Shown here piece by piece: positions 44,743-53,183 of a stretch of DNA of 64,000 bases. Each line of letters begins with the position of its first letter. The first letter of the stretch is position 1. This DNA comes from Syntrophus buswellii. Lineage in GTDB: Bacteria; Desulfobacterota; Syntrophia; Syntrophales; Syntrophaceae. The stretch spans positions 3,162,001-3,226,000 of the forward strand of contig NZ_CP175563.1 in the NCBI RefSeq assembly GCF_046097065.1. The letters are read 5' to 3'. The translations under genes and the position numbers were made by a program. Under the pieces are notes generated by a model. That model ran no database searches, was not told where the DNA came from, and worked only from the letters and a program-made list of their open reading frames with translations.

Positions 44743-46289
44743 GCCTCGTCTCCTTCAATTTCATTCACAATGGCATCAATCTCCGCCCGCAGCTGGTCGA
44801 TTTTGGCCACGGTAGTTTTCAGCTCCGCATTAAGCTTTGCAATATCCACCACTTCGCGGTTGTCCTTGGCCTCGACGTAGCTGCTGACCGAGAGGTTGTA
44901 ATCGTTGGCGGCGATGGTTTCAAACGGCACCGTTTGGGCAAAGTGCGCCACATGCGCCTTGCTGTCGAACACCTCCATGATCTGTTCGATGTGTGCGTCC
45001 AGCAGCACGTTGTTATTGGTTTCTTTCTTGAACAGGGCGCTGGCATCAATGAACTGGGTAGTGGTGTCGGTTTTGTGCTTGGAGAGCACCAGAATGTTCA
45101 CGGCGATGGTGGTGCCGAAAAAAAGGTTGGGCGCGAGGGAAATGACGGTTTCGACGTAGTTGTTATCCACCAGATACTGGCGGATTTTTTGTTCGGCCCC
45201 GCCCCGGTAAAAAATGCCGGGGAAGCAGACAATGGCGGCGCGGCCTTTGCTGGAGAGGTAGCTGAGGGCATGCAGCACGAAGGCAAAGTCGGCTTTGGAT
45301 TTGGGCGCTAACACACCGGCCGGGGCAAAACGGTCATCGTTGATCAGGGTGGGGTCGTCGGTGCCTATCCACTTCACCGAATAGGGCGGGTTGGAGACGA
45401 TGGCATCAAAGGGTTTGTCATCGCCGAAATGCGGGGCGATCAGGGTATTGCCCAACTGGATGTTGAACTTGTCGTAGTTGATGTTGTGCAGGAACATGTT
45501 CATCCGCGCCAGGTTGTAGGTGGTGTGGTTGATCTCCTGACCGAAAAAGCCGTCTTCAATGATGTGGGCGTCAAAGTGCTTTTTGGCTTGCAGCAGCAAG
45601 GAGCCGGAGCCGCAGGCCGGGTCGTAAATCTTGTTGACGCTGGTTTGCTTGTGCATGGCAAGCTGCGCAATCAGCCGGGAGACATGCTGCGGGGTGAAAA
45701 ACTCACCGCCGGACTTGCCGGCGTTGGCGGCGTAGTTGGAGATGAGGAACTCGTAGGCATCGCCGAACAGGTCGATGTGGCTACTATCAAAATCACCAAA
45801 GTCCAGTTCGGCCACGCCTTTGAGCACGGCGGCCAGGCGGGCGTTTTTGTCTTTCACCGTATTGCCGAGGCGGTTGCTGGTGGTGTCGAAGTCGGCAAAC
45901 AGGCCTTTGATGTCGTGTTCGGAGGGGTAGCCGTTGGCGGAGCTTTCGATGGCGGCAAAGATGGCGGCCAAGTCAGTATTCAGGCTCTCGTTGGTGTTGG
46001 CGCTGGCGGCAACAACGGCGAAAAGCTGGCTCGGGTAGATGAAATAGCCCTTGGTTTTGATGGCGTCGTCTTTGATTTCCGGGGTGACGACGCTATCAGG
46101 CAGCGCTGCATAGTGGATGCTGTCGTCACCGCCTTCGATGTAGCTGGCAAAGTTCTCACTGATAAAGCGATAGAACAGGGTGCCGAGTACGTATTGCTTG
46201 AAATCCCAGCCATCGACTGCGCCACGAACATCGTTGGCGATTTGCCAGATCTGGCGTTGCAGGGCTGCGCGCTGTTGGGTAGTTGTCAT
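44739..46289 (-). CDS. hsdM: Type I restriction-modification DNA methyltransferase M subunit
   Basis: 516 residues, close to EcoR124I HsdM (520). A helical N-terminal domain (FKQYVLGTLFYRFISENF) is followed by the amino-methyltransferase fold: SAM site DPACGSGSLLLQ at about 220 and catalytic NPPYSVKW at about 307, giving N6-methyladenine. Two HsdM with one HsdS form the methylase; addition of HsdR makes the restriction enzyme. AGGAAAA precedes the ATG. It is the first gene of the five-gene operon, downstream of a region with several inverted repeats. Confidence 0.96.
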   Translation of the reverse strand: MTTTQQRAALQRQIWQIANDVRGAVDGWDFKQYVLGTLFYRFISENFASYIEGGDDSIHYAALPDSVVTPEIKDDAIKTKGYFIYPSQLFAVVAASANTNESLNTDLAAIFAAIESSANGYPSEHDIKGLFADFDTTSNRLGNTVKDKNARLAAVLKGVAELDFGDFDSSHIDLFGDAYEFLISNYAANAGKSGGEFFTPQHVSRLIAQLAMHKQTSVNKIYDPACGSGSLLLQAKKHFDAHIIEDGFFGQEINHTTYNLARMNMFLHNINYDKFNIQLGNTLIAPHFGDDKPFDAIVSNPPYSVKWIGTDDPTLINDDRFAPAGVLAPKSKADFAFVLHALSYLSSKGRAAIVCFPGIFYRGGAEQKIRQYLVDNNYVETVISLAPNLFFGTTIAVNILVLSKHKTDTTTQFIDASALFKKETNNNVLLDAHIEQIMEVFDSKAHVAHFAQTVPFETIAANDYNLSVSSYVEAKDNREVVDIAKLNAELKTTVAKIDQLRAEIDAIVNEIEGDEA

Positions 46290-46804
46290 TCTATTTTCCT
46301 GTTGTATATGTTATTAATAACAAGTGTAGCTTTAAGTATGGAACACTTGTGAATAGTAGCATGGGATTTTTCAGTGAGTGCATAACAATCAATATACGAA
46401 GTTCGTTTTTTCCGATTTTTTGTTATCAACATACCACATGATAATTTGGCAAAAAAGTGAAATGTTCCATAATTTCAAGTCGCTAGTCATCTAGAAGATT
46501 TCGGATATCATGGTAATAAGGACTAAAAACGAACTTCGTAATTTATGGAAAATTTGTCAATTGCGGATTGCAATCAAGCCGTCTTTGCAATAGTGACGCT
46601 TAACCGATTGCAGGAAGGATTGTTGTAAGGCGACTCTCTCGAAAATTGGTTTGCAGGCGATGTGAGTTACAAACGGCATTGCATCAAATGCCCAAGAACT
46701 CTGGATTCCTGCTTTGGTATGTGAAATGTCGACTGCGTCGCATCTCCGCTCCGGACTCACGTACAGGACGAATTTTTCAAAAATTGCGCCTTAGCTGGAT
46801 GAAC
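46290..46804. promoter_or_regulatory. AT-rich control region of the restriction operon with inverted repeats
   Basis: 515 bases without a gene; a short minus frame at 46557-46760 is unconvincing. TACGAAGTTCGTTTTT (46395-46410) is repeated exactly, inverted, at 46525-46540, enclosing 114 bases. Inside it, TTATCA (46423) and TGATAA (46439) form a second inverted pair. TATGGAACA (46338-46346) pairs with TGTTCCATA (46463-46471). The operon promoter must lie here, reading left; no clean -35/-10 pair could be fixed. The 16-base repeats could be binding sites or the ends of a small non-autonomous element. Confidence 0.6.
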
Positions 46805-47362
46805 CTAAAACATCTTTTTGCCGAACCTGTCAAGATGCACCATTTCGGATACGGCTTTGCGCGGAGGACCTTCCTTCAGTTCAACAGCGGGCCTTCCAAT
46901 AGGAATGACGGCAGCCACTTCATGATCATCGGGCAGTCCGATCAATTTCTTGCATGCGTCATGATCTATGAGACCGACGACAACCGTCCCCAGACCCAAC
47001 TCGCAGGCTTTAAGGCACAATGTCTGAGTCGCGAGGCCCAGATCAAACATGTACCAGTCGGAGTGCTTGGTCGCTTGCTTCCCTCCGTAACAGCCGGACA
47101 GCCCCGTTTTGGCGCAAGCGACAATCAGGGCTGAAGCGGCAAGGGAACACTTTCTAGCGGGATTTTTTTCGGAATAGGTCTCGGTAACCCCCTGGATCAA
47201 CTTCTTATCCCTCACCACGACAAACTCCCAGACCTGCGTATTGGCCCAGGACGGAGACCAGCGGACCGCTTCGAAGATCTGCCGCAATTGATCGTCTGTG
47301 ACATCGTCCCGGCTGAAATTCCTTATGCTGCGTCTTTTAAGAATGGCCTCCTGCAGTTCCAT
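46805..47362 (-). CDS. Nitroreductase-family protein
   Basis: 185 residues from the second ATG (47362), which lies six bases after GGAGGT; the first ATG abuts the ribosome site. Typical FMN-binding features: LKRRSIRNFSRDDV at the N-terminus, RWSPSWANTQVWEFVVV, and GLGTVVVGLID before a C-terminal VIPIGRPA. It probably reduces quinones, nitro compounds or flavins with NAD(P)H; the natural substrate is unknown. It lies outside the restriction operon and has backbone-like composition, so it may mark the right edge of the island. Confidence 0.85.
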   Translation of the reverse strand: MELQEAILKRRSIRNFSRDDVTDDQLRQIFEAVRWSPSWANTQVWEFVVVRDKKLIQGVTETYSEKNPARKCSLAASALIVACAKTGLSGCYGGKQATKHSDWYMFDLGLATQTLCLKACELGLGTVVVGLIDHDACKKLIGLPDDHEVAAVIPIGRPAVELKEGPPRKAVSEMVHLDRFGKKMF

Positions 47363-47503
47363 AACCATACCTCCGATAGCCTTGATGAGTTGAAAGAAAC
47401 AGAACGGTTCCCCATGGAAAACGGATCATCCCGGCATAGGGCGCCATCTCCCTGATTCCGCATTACCTGATCTTCGAGAAAACAGGGATGAATCACAAGA
47501 TTT

Positions 47504-48055
47504 TCATGAATTGCAGCAAGATTCCCCTTTGTCCTCCGCCCGTCGGCGACTTGCGGTATCCATCAATGGGTTCCCGGGATTACAGCCTCCCCGGGCCCGT
47601 TCGAGGCGGTCATCGCGCTCACGGAGCAGCCAGTACACGATCCCCAGCGCCAGAGCGATGGCCGCCAGACCGGTCATGACAAGGGGCGTGGTCTCCTTGA
47701 TATCCAGGATGATGAATTTACGGGTTACAGCAAGCAGGGCAATAAGAAGGATCACCTTCGTCTGAGTGCTCTGCTGCCCGGTGGCCACGTATTGGAGCGT
47801 ATGGCTGAACTCCAGGGCGATCAGGACCGTCAGGATCTCGCCGAAGACGGTCTGGAAAACCCGGTGATCGAGGGGGTCCATGGGCCCGAGAACAATGCCG
47901 CCGATCACTTCGATAAACAGGCGGTAGATGGTCACGACGATCACGATCGTGATCAGCAGCGTGATCACCATGGCGACCAGGCTTTCGAAGCGTTGATAAA
48001 AGGTCATGACCTGCCAATGCCTGGGAAGAAGGCTCTTCAAGTTCAGATATCTCAT
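47504..48055 (-). CDS. PsiE-family membrane protein
   Basis: 183 residues with four membrane helices: LVAMVITLLITIVIVVTIYRL first, then GEILTVLIALEFSHTLQYV, KVILLIALLAVTRKFIILD and LAAIALALGIVYWLL. The EFSHTLQYV and TRKFIILD motifs fit the phosphate-starvation-inducible PsiE family, whose biochemical role is unknown. The C-terminal 30 residues are charged and cytoplasmic. It is divergent from the DUF362 gene across 269 bases of untranslated DNA. Confidence 0.8.
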   Translation of the reverse strand: MRYLNLKSLLPRHWQVMTFYQRFESLVAMVITLLITIVIVVTIYRLFIEVIGGIVLGPMDPLDHRVFQTVFGEILTVLIALEFSHTLQYVATGQQSTQTKVILLIALLAVTRKFIILDIKETTPLVMTGLAAIALALGIVYWLLRERDDRLERARGGCNPGNPLMDTASRRRAEDKGESCCNS

Positions 48056-48324
48056 CTTTTCTTGGCCCCTTGTGCAGCAATTTCACTAACATTAAATCAT
48101 CAGTGCTGAAAGATCAAACTCTTCTCAAAGAAAATCCTCGTTCTTTCATCAGGAATGGTTCGCGCCGCTTTCAGCGTTTTATGGCGAATAAGTCCATATT
48201 GGTGTATTCTATGCGCTCAGGTGGCAGGGGTTCATCAAATCGCAGAACTACGAAATTGCCCTGTGCCACCCGCATGACGGCCATCATTCCAGGATCGGCA
48301 ATGTTGTTCAAGGGAGGGATTTCC

Positions 48325-49227
48325 ATGAAACGCAGAGATTTTCTGAAATCAGCCCTGGTGACGGGAGCGGCCTTGAGCCTTCCGGCGGGCCTGGATCCCG
48401 TTCTGAACGTTCTTCAGGCCGCCGAGAGGCCGGATCTGGCCGTTGCGCGGGGAACACCTCCCACCGCACTTGTCCGGGCAGCGATCGGCAGCCTGGGGGG
48501 GATGAAGCGATTCGTCTCGCGGGGGGACATCGTGGTTGTAAAGCCCAACATCGGCTGGGACCGCACCCCGGAGTATGCCGCCAACACGAACCCCGAAGTT
48601 GTCGCCGCCGCCGTCCGGCTCTGCTTCGAGGCCGGTGCCAAGCAGGTCAAGGTGTTCGATCATCCCGTCAACGACCCGCGAAGGACCTACAGGCAGAGCG
48701 GCATCGCCGCTGCCGCATCCGCCGCGGGCGCGACCGTCTCCTTCACGGACAGCCGGAAATTCAAGGATATGCGGCTCAACGGAACGTCCTTGAAATCATG
48801 GCCCCTTTACACGGAGGTCTTCGAGGCGGACAAGGTCATCAACATCCCGATCGCCAAAACCCATGGGACCTCCCGATTGACCCTCGGGATGAAAAACTGG
48901 ATGGGGGTGATGGGCGGCTGGCGGGGACGGATCCACCAGCGCATCGACGAAAGCCTCGTGGATCTGGCGATGTTCATCCAGCCCACGTTGACGATCCTCG
49001 ATGCCGTCCGGATCCTGACGGACAACGGTCCTCAGGGGGGCAGCCTGGCAGATGTGCGGCAGCTCAATCTGGTCATCGCCGGGACGGACGCCGTGGCCGT
49101 CGACGCCTTCGGAGCCACCCTTTTCGGGATGAAGCCGGCCGACCTGGGGTTTGTCCGCGTCGGTCATCAGCGCCGCCTGGGAAGCATGGACCTGGCGGCC
49201 ATGAAAATCCAGAGAATCACCCTGTAA
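48325..49227 (+). CDS. DUF362 protein with twin-arginine signal
   Basis: 300 residues from ATG 48325, with AGGGAGGG upstream; the longer frame to 48070 is non-coding. MKRRDFLKSALVTGAAL is a twin-arginine (Tat) export signal, so it is folded, probably with a cofactor, before export. The body is DUF362: DIVVVKPNIGWDR, KVINIPIAKTHGTSRLTLGMKNWMG split over two motifs, and AGTDAVAVDAFGA. It has no ferredoxin domain of its own, but the next gene encodes a polyferredoxin, so the two probably form an electron-transfer unit at the membrane. The role is unknown. Confidence 0.8.
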   Translation: MKRRDFLKSALVTGAALSLPAGLDPVLNVLQAAERPDLAVARGTPPTALVRAAIGSLGGMKRFVSRGDIVVVKPNIGWDRTPEYAANTNPEVVAAAVRLCFEAGAKQVKVFDHPVNDPRRTYRQSGIAAAASAAGATVSFTDSRKFKDMRLNGTSLKSWPLYTEVFEADKVINIPIAKTHGTSRLTLGMKNWMGVMGGWRGRIHQRIDESLVDLAMFIQPTLTILDAVRILTDNGPQGGSLADVRQLNLVIAGTDAVAVDAFGATLFGMKPADLGFVRVGHQRRLGSMDLAAMKIQRITL

Positions 49228-49282
49228 GCATTTCACCGTGGGGCCGGAAGGCCCGCGATTTTTCTTACGACATCAACGTCTC

Positions 49283-50830
49283 ATGCTGAAGAATATTCGA
49301 CGCCTGTCCCAGGCCCTCTTTCTGCTCCTTTTTCTCTGGCTTTTCCTTTCGACGGAATCGCGGGGAGCCAACGAACTGGGCTATCCGGTCAAGCTCTTCC
49401 TGGAGGCCGATCCTCTTCTTTACCTCACCACGGTCCTGTCCACCCGCCGGTTTTATACCCCCTTTCTGCTTGCCCTTTTCGTTGTGCTGGCCACGGTCCT
49501 GCTGGGCCGGGTGTTCTGCGGCTGGATCTGCCCCCTGGGAACCCTGCACAACCTGGCAGGCTGCCTGAAGAGGGAAAGGGATCCCGGAAAAACCGGCCAT
49601 CTCTATTTCGGGAAATACCTCCTGCTGATTTTCCTCCTGGTTTTATCCGCGTTCGGCCTTCAACTGACCGGCCTTGCCGATCCCCTTTCTCTGCTGATCC
49701 GGTCCCTGTCGCTGGCCGTTTACCCCCTGGTTCACAATGCCGTCGTCAGCGTTTTTGACACCGTCTACACCTGGGATCTTCCCGTCCTCACAAAATGCTC
49801 CGAATTTCTCTACGCCCTGCTGAAAAAAGGCTTCCTCTCTTTCCAGCAACCTCATTTCCAGCAGGCACTGTTTCTCGGTCTGATTTTCTTTGGAATTCTG
49901 GCACTGAATCTGCGGGAGAAGCGCTTCTGGTGCAGATATCTGTGCCCCCTGGGCGCGCTTCTCGGGCTCTGTTCCCGCTACGCCTTGCTGAACCGCTCCG
50001 TCAGCGAGGTCTGCAACGGCTGCGGCGTCTGCGCCAAGGTCTGCCCCGGCGGGGCCGCACCGGATTCGAAGGAAAAGTGGCGCAAATCGGAATGCCTCCT
50101 CTGCATGAACTGCGACGATCTGTGCCCCCGCAATGCCGTTTCTTTCGGGTTTTCCCGGAAGCCATCCGGGTCCGCCCTGGATCTGGGCAAGCGGCGGATG
50201 ATCGGGGCCGTCGCTGCCGGCACGGTTGCCGTTCCCCTGCTTCGGATCTCGCCGCTGAAAAAGGCCGGGGCAGCGGACCCCCGTCTGATCCGGCCCCCCG
50301 GTTCCCTGGAAGAGACGGAATTTCTGAAAAAATGCGTCAAATGCGGGCAGTGCATGAAGGTCTGCACCACCAATGGCCTGCAGCCCACCCTTCTGGAAGC
50401 GGGCCTGGACGGAATCTGGTCTCCGATGCTGGTCCCCCGGATCGGATACTGCGAATACCGCTGCACCCTCTGCGGCCAGGTCTGTCCCACGGGGGCGATC
50501 CGAAATCTGACCCTGGAGGAAAAGGCGACGGTCCGCATCGGCACGGCCATGATCGACAAGGGCCGCTGCCTCCCCTTCGCCCATGCAACCCCCTGCATTG
50601 TCTGCCAGGAGGTCTGCCCCACCCCGGAAAAGGCGATCTGGTTCGAAACGGTTCCTGTGAAGAATCGGACAGGCCGCCTCCTGACGCTGCGGCAGCCCCA
50701 CGTGGATCTGGAACTCTGCGTGGGCTGCGGCATCTGCGAAGCCAAATGCCCCGTCCTCGGCCGGCCCGCCATCTCCGTGACCAGCATCGGAGAATCCCGC
50801 TCCAGGGACAACCAGCTTCTCCTGCCCTAG
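49283..50830 (+). CDS. Membrane polyferredoxin (NapH/MauN-like 4Fe-4S protein)
   Basis: About 515 residues. Helices (LFLLLFLWLFL first) alternate with the NapH-type motif VFCGWICPLGTLHNL near residue 75 and WCRYLCPLGALLGL near 215. Then come several cluster motifs: CNGCGVCAKVCPGG, CLLCMNCDDLCP, CVKCGQCMKVC, CTLCGQVCP and CVGCGICEAKCP. A middle segment (GAVAAGTVAVPLLRI) resembles a second Tat-like or membrane segment. It would carry electrons across or along the membrane, from menaquinone to periplasmic acceptors. Start uncertain: GTG 49238 and ATG 49283 both lack a good ribosome site; the ATG gives the tidier first helix. Confidence 0.85.
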   Translation: MLKNIRRLSQALFLLLFLWLFLSTESRGANELGYPVKLFLEADPLLYLTTVLSTRRFYTPFLLALFVVLATVLLGRVFCGWICPLGTLHNLAGCLKRERDPGKTGHLYFGKYLLLIFLLVLSAFGLQLTGLADPLSLLIRSLSLAVYPLVHNAVVSVFDTVYTWDLPVLTKCSEFLYALLKKGFLSFQQPHFQQALFLGLIFFGILALNLREKRFWCRYLCPLGALLGLCSRYALLNRSVSEVCNGCGVCAKVCPGGAAPDSKEKWRKSECLLCMNCDDLCPRNAVSFGFSRKPSGSALDLGKRRMIGAVAAGTVAVPLLRISPLKKAGAADPRLIRPPGSLEETEFLKKCVKCGQCMKVCTTNGLQPTLLEAGLDGIWSPMLVPRIGYCEYRCTLCGQVCPTGAIRNLTLEEKATVRIGTAMIDKGRCLPFAHATPCIVCQEVCPTPEKAIWFETVPVKNRTGRLLTLRQPHVDLELCVGCGICEAKCPVLGRPAISVTSIGESRSRDNQLLLP

Positions 50831-50876
50831 ATCTTCAGGAAACGACAAAATCCGTCAGGAATATTCCCTAGGTACT

Positions 50877-50967
50877 CCTAAGGTATTTTCCCTGCTCCTT
50901 TTACCGGCTTCCTAAACAAAAAATCAACTTTCTCCCGATTGGCAAAAACCTGATTCTTTTGTACTTT
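50877..50967 (+). promoter_or_regulatory. Promoter module of the first CTERM gene
   Basis: CCTAAGGT (50877-50884), ACAAAAAATCA (50916-50926) and TCCCGATTG (50933-50941) recur upstream of the second CTERM gene with identical spacing (39 and 17 bases start to start). The last box overlaps a -35 TTGGCA (50939-50944); 17 bases on is TACTTT (50962-50967). A similar CCTAGGTA precedes the first box at 50867-50874. Confidence 0.6.
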
Positions 50968-51096
50968 TCCCCTACGTCAGGATCATTTCCCTCAATTCAC
51001 GGAAGATTCCAACTCAACCACGGACCGCATCCTGACGACAACCCTGTTGAACACAAACCATACCGAAGAGGAAAGAAGAAGGAGGAGGACAAGACC

Positions 51097-51864
51097 ATGA
51101 TTAAAAGAGCGATGTTGATGACGGCGGTCACAGCCATTTTGATCCTCGCTGCGCAAATGGCGGCGGCATACACGATCACGACGGGCAGCAGTTACGGGCC
51201 TTATCAATCCGGTCAGGGTGGCGAGTTTACGCTGCAGGCAGATCATGCCTTACAGTCGATCCTCGCCGGGTACGTTTCGGGAACGACCTCAGACATCAAA
51301 CAACAAAATCCCCTTTCATCCACACCGCAGCCAGGGACGTTTCAATCCTTTTGCCTGGAAAAAGACGAACATCTCTACACCGGTGCGTCATACTCCGTTA
51401 CGATCAGCAACCAGGCGAACGGCGGCGGCCAGAACACGAATTTTGGGGATCCCATTTCAATCGGCACAGCATACCTTTACAGCCACTTCAGCCGGGGATC
51501 GTTAAGCGGATACCAGTACGGAACGGAATCTCAACGCGAGACGTCCGCTGCGGCCCTCCAGCATGCCATCTGGTACCTTGAAAATGAGGAAACGTATGCC
51601 GATGCCGGGGGGGCTTCGAACATCTTCCTGAATGCCGTTCTCACGCAGTTCGGAAGCCTGGAAAACGCCGATGACGACAGCAATGGCGCTTACGGCATCA
51701 AGGTCGCCAGCCTGTGGGTACCCGGTCACGAAGGGGATCTCTCCTACGCACGGCAGGATCAATTGATCGCCACCCCCATTCCGGCCGCAGTCTGGCTTCT
51801 GGCCAGCGGCCTGATCGGCTTGACGGCCTTCAGACGGCGGCAGGTGAACGGGTCCGGATGCTGA
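51097..51864 (+). CDS. VPLPA-CTERM sorting-domain surface protein with thioester-like motifs
   Basis: 255 residues from ATG 51097, behind a GGAGGAGG site; the signal peptide ends MAAAYTIT. The C-terminus ATPIPAAVWLLASGL then IGLTAFRRR is a VPLPA-CTERM (PEP-CTERM-like) signal, cut by an exosortase-type enzyme in EPS-making Gram-negatives. In the body FQSFCLEKDEHLYTG and LQHAIWYLENEE recall the Cys and Gln motifs of internal-thioester adhesin domains (Cys in FC, Gln in LQxAIW). Thus it may be a covalent adhesin, though this is inference. No exosortase gene is in the window. A strong GC hairpin follows the gene. Confidence 0.8.
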   Translation: MIKRAMLMTAVTAILILAAQMAAAYTITTGSSYGPYQSGQGGEFTLQADHALQSILAGYVSGTTSDIKQQNPLSSTPQPGTFQSFCLEKDEHLYTGASYSVTISNQANGGGQNTNFGDPISIGTAYLYSHFSRGSLSGYQYGTESQRETSAAALQHAIWYLENEETYADAGGASNIFLNAVLTQFGSLENADDDSNGAYGIKVASLWVPGHEGDLSYARQDQLIATPIPAAVWLLASGLIGLTAFRRRQVNGSGC

Positions 51865-51908
51865 CGTAGTCAACCCGCGTGCAGCAACCCTCCAGTCGCA
51901 CTTCTTCC

Positions 51909-51939
51909 GCGGCGCTGCCGGTCATGCCGGCAGCGCCGC
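51909..51939 (+). terminator. GC-rich hairpin after the first CTERM gene
   Basis: GCGGCGCTGCCGG (51909-51921), loop tcatg, CCGGCAGCGCCGC (51927-51939): a perfect 13-base stem 45 bases after the stop codon. It lacks a T-run, so it may stabilise the mRNA end or help Rho-dependent termination rather than act as a classical terminator. Confidence 0.6.
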
Positions 51940-52077
51940 ATGTCGTTGGATTTCAAACGGTCCACCCCTTCTTCCATAGAGGAAGCCGGGGAGAAAAATC
52001 CCGTTCAAAGGACATGCGGTTCCTGATTCCCTGGTCTCCGGTAAAACCACGGTTTATCATGGTTACAACCCGTCCGT

Positions 52078-52168
52078 CCTAAGGTTTTGCACCATGCCAT
52101 TTCATCATTTCCCGCAACAAAAAATCAGTCCCGTCCCGATTGTGTGGAAAGTACCTCTTCTATATGCT
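52078..52168 (+). promoter_or_regulatory. Promoter module of the second CTERM gene
   Basis: CCTAAGGT (52078-52085), ACAAAAAATCA (52117-52127) and TCCCGATTG (52134-52142), the same three boxes and spacings as at 50877. The -35 is TTGTGT (52140-52145) and the -10 TATGCT (52163-52168), again 17 bases apart. The gene starts 362 bases later. Confidence 0.6.
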
Positions 52169-52529
52169 GCGCTCATAAACGATCCCCGCTCTTGAGAGGA
52201 ATGTGTTCGCAGTCTGCGGACTGCAGCGGAAGAAAGAGGCTCCGGCTTCTGTCAGCTTTTCAGCCGGAATCGTATGAATACTCCTCATTTCTGAGGATTA
52301 GAGAAAGGGCCGTGGAGTCCGGCGTGGCGCCAACTTCACGCTCAGGCCTCGACACGGCTTTTTCCCGAAAAAGGAGGTGATAGGCGGACCGGAGAATGTG
52401 GCGGGTTGTACATGGATGCCGAGTTGGTGGTTTAACCGCCACGGAACGCAGGTTATTGGATCCTCCACACGGGTGAGTTTTTTGCTTTTAACGTCAACGA
52501 AGAAACGATCATTATTTAAGGAGAAAAAA
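52169..52529 (+). other. Long untranslated leader of the second CTERM gene
   Basis: About 360 bases between the predicted promoter and the ATG. No frame with a ribosome site and sensible product is seen, although an AAGGAGGTGAT-like sequence occurs at 52370-52380 with no ATG at the right distance. Small inverted repeats are present, such as GCAGTC-tgc-GGACTGC near 52215 and GGTGGTT-t-AACCGCC near 52426. It may be a structured regulatory leader; no known riboswitch was recognised. Confidence 0.35.
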
Positions 52530-53135
52530 ATGAAAAAGAGAATCGCGACCTTGTTATTCGCCAGCCTGCTCCTCGCCTTGACCGGCCTTGCTCAGGCGGC
52601 ACCACTTACGGATGTAGTACAAGCACCCACAGGCTATTTTGTGCCCAGTGATGCGCTTAAGTACAGCACCCCGTATTATCGTGATCAGTATCAAGATTGG
52701 GGATGGCAGCACTCTGCCCTTGCAGTGGACCCCAACACCATTACGAGCGCCACCTTAAACATCAGCGCCTTTGATGTCGATAATGCAAGTTCAGCTTCTT
52801 GGTATGAACATGATCTTATTTATGCCTATGACGGTGCAAACAAGGTGCTGCTTGGTGAACTAGCTGGTGCCGACGACATCTGGTCCTATACGACCTTTAC
52901 TTTGGCCCCCAACTTTTATGATGACATCGTTACTGGACTTAAGATTTGGATGGATATAGATACAACCTCGGGCGGGAATTGGCTGGTGACTCTTTCAAAA
53001 TCGGCCCTTTCTATTGACGGTGGTTCAATTCCCAACCCCAACCCCAATCCCACGGTTCCGATTCCCGGCGCCATTCTGCTTTTTGCCCCGGGTCTTGCCG
53101 GCCTGGCCGCTCTCCGCAGAAGGATGAGCCGGTAG
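52530..53135 (+). CDS. VPLPA-CTERM sorting-domain surface protein
   Basis: 201 residues behind AAGGAG. Signal peptide LFASLLLALTGLAQA, then a beta-rich body (NTITSATLNISAFDVDNAS; WSYTTFTLAPNF), a Pro-Asn linker NPNPNPTVP, and the sorting signal IPGAILLFAPGLAGLAALRRR. Proteins of this kind are exported and trimmed by an exosortase-type protease, ending up in the outer envelope or the polysaccharide matrix. The body has no domain I can name. It shares its promoter module with the gene at 51097 and is followed by a strong terminator. Confidence 0.82.
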   Translation: MKKRIATLLFASLLLALTGLAQAAPLTDVVQAPTGYFVPSDALKYSTPYYRDQYQDWGWQHSALAVDPNTITSATLNISAFDVDNASSASWYEHDLIYAYDGANKVLLGELAGADDIWSYTTFTLAPNFYDDIVTGLKIWMDIDTTSGGNWLVTLSKSALSIDGGSIPNPNPNPTVPIPGAILLFAPGLAGLAALRRRMSR

Positions 53136-53183
53136 TCTCATCGGCTGCAGGGCATTCTCTGTTAACGTTCTCATTCTTTTCTG

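Noticed and set aside
38697..46289. The whole restriction operon as one giant integron cassette
   Set aside because: An attC follows hsdR, but no GTTRRRY core with an attC fold was found upstream of hsdM, and cassettes of this size are very unusual.
49643..50848. 401-codon minus-strand frame over the polyferredoxin gene
   Set aside because: The plus strand carries repeated Cys cluster motifs; this translation is Gly/Ala/Asp-rich filler.
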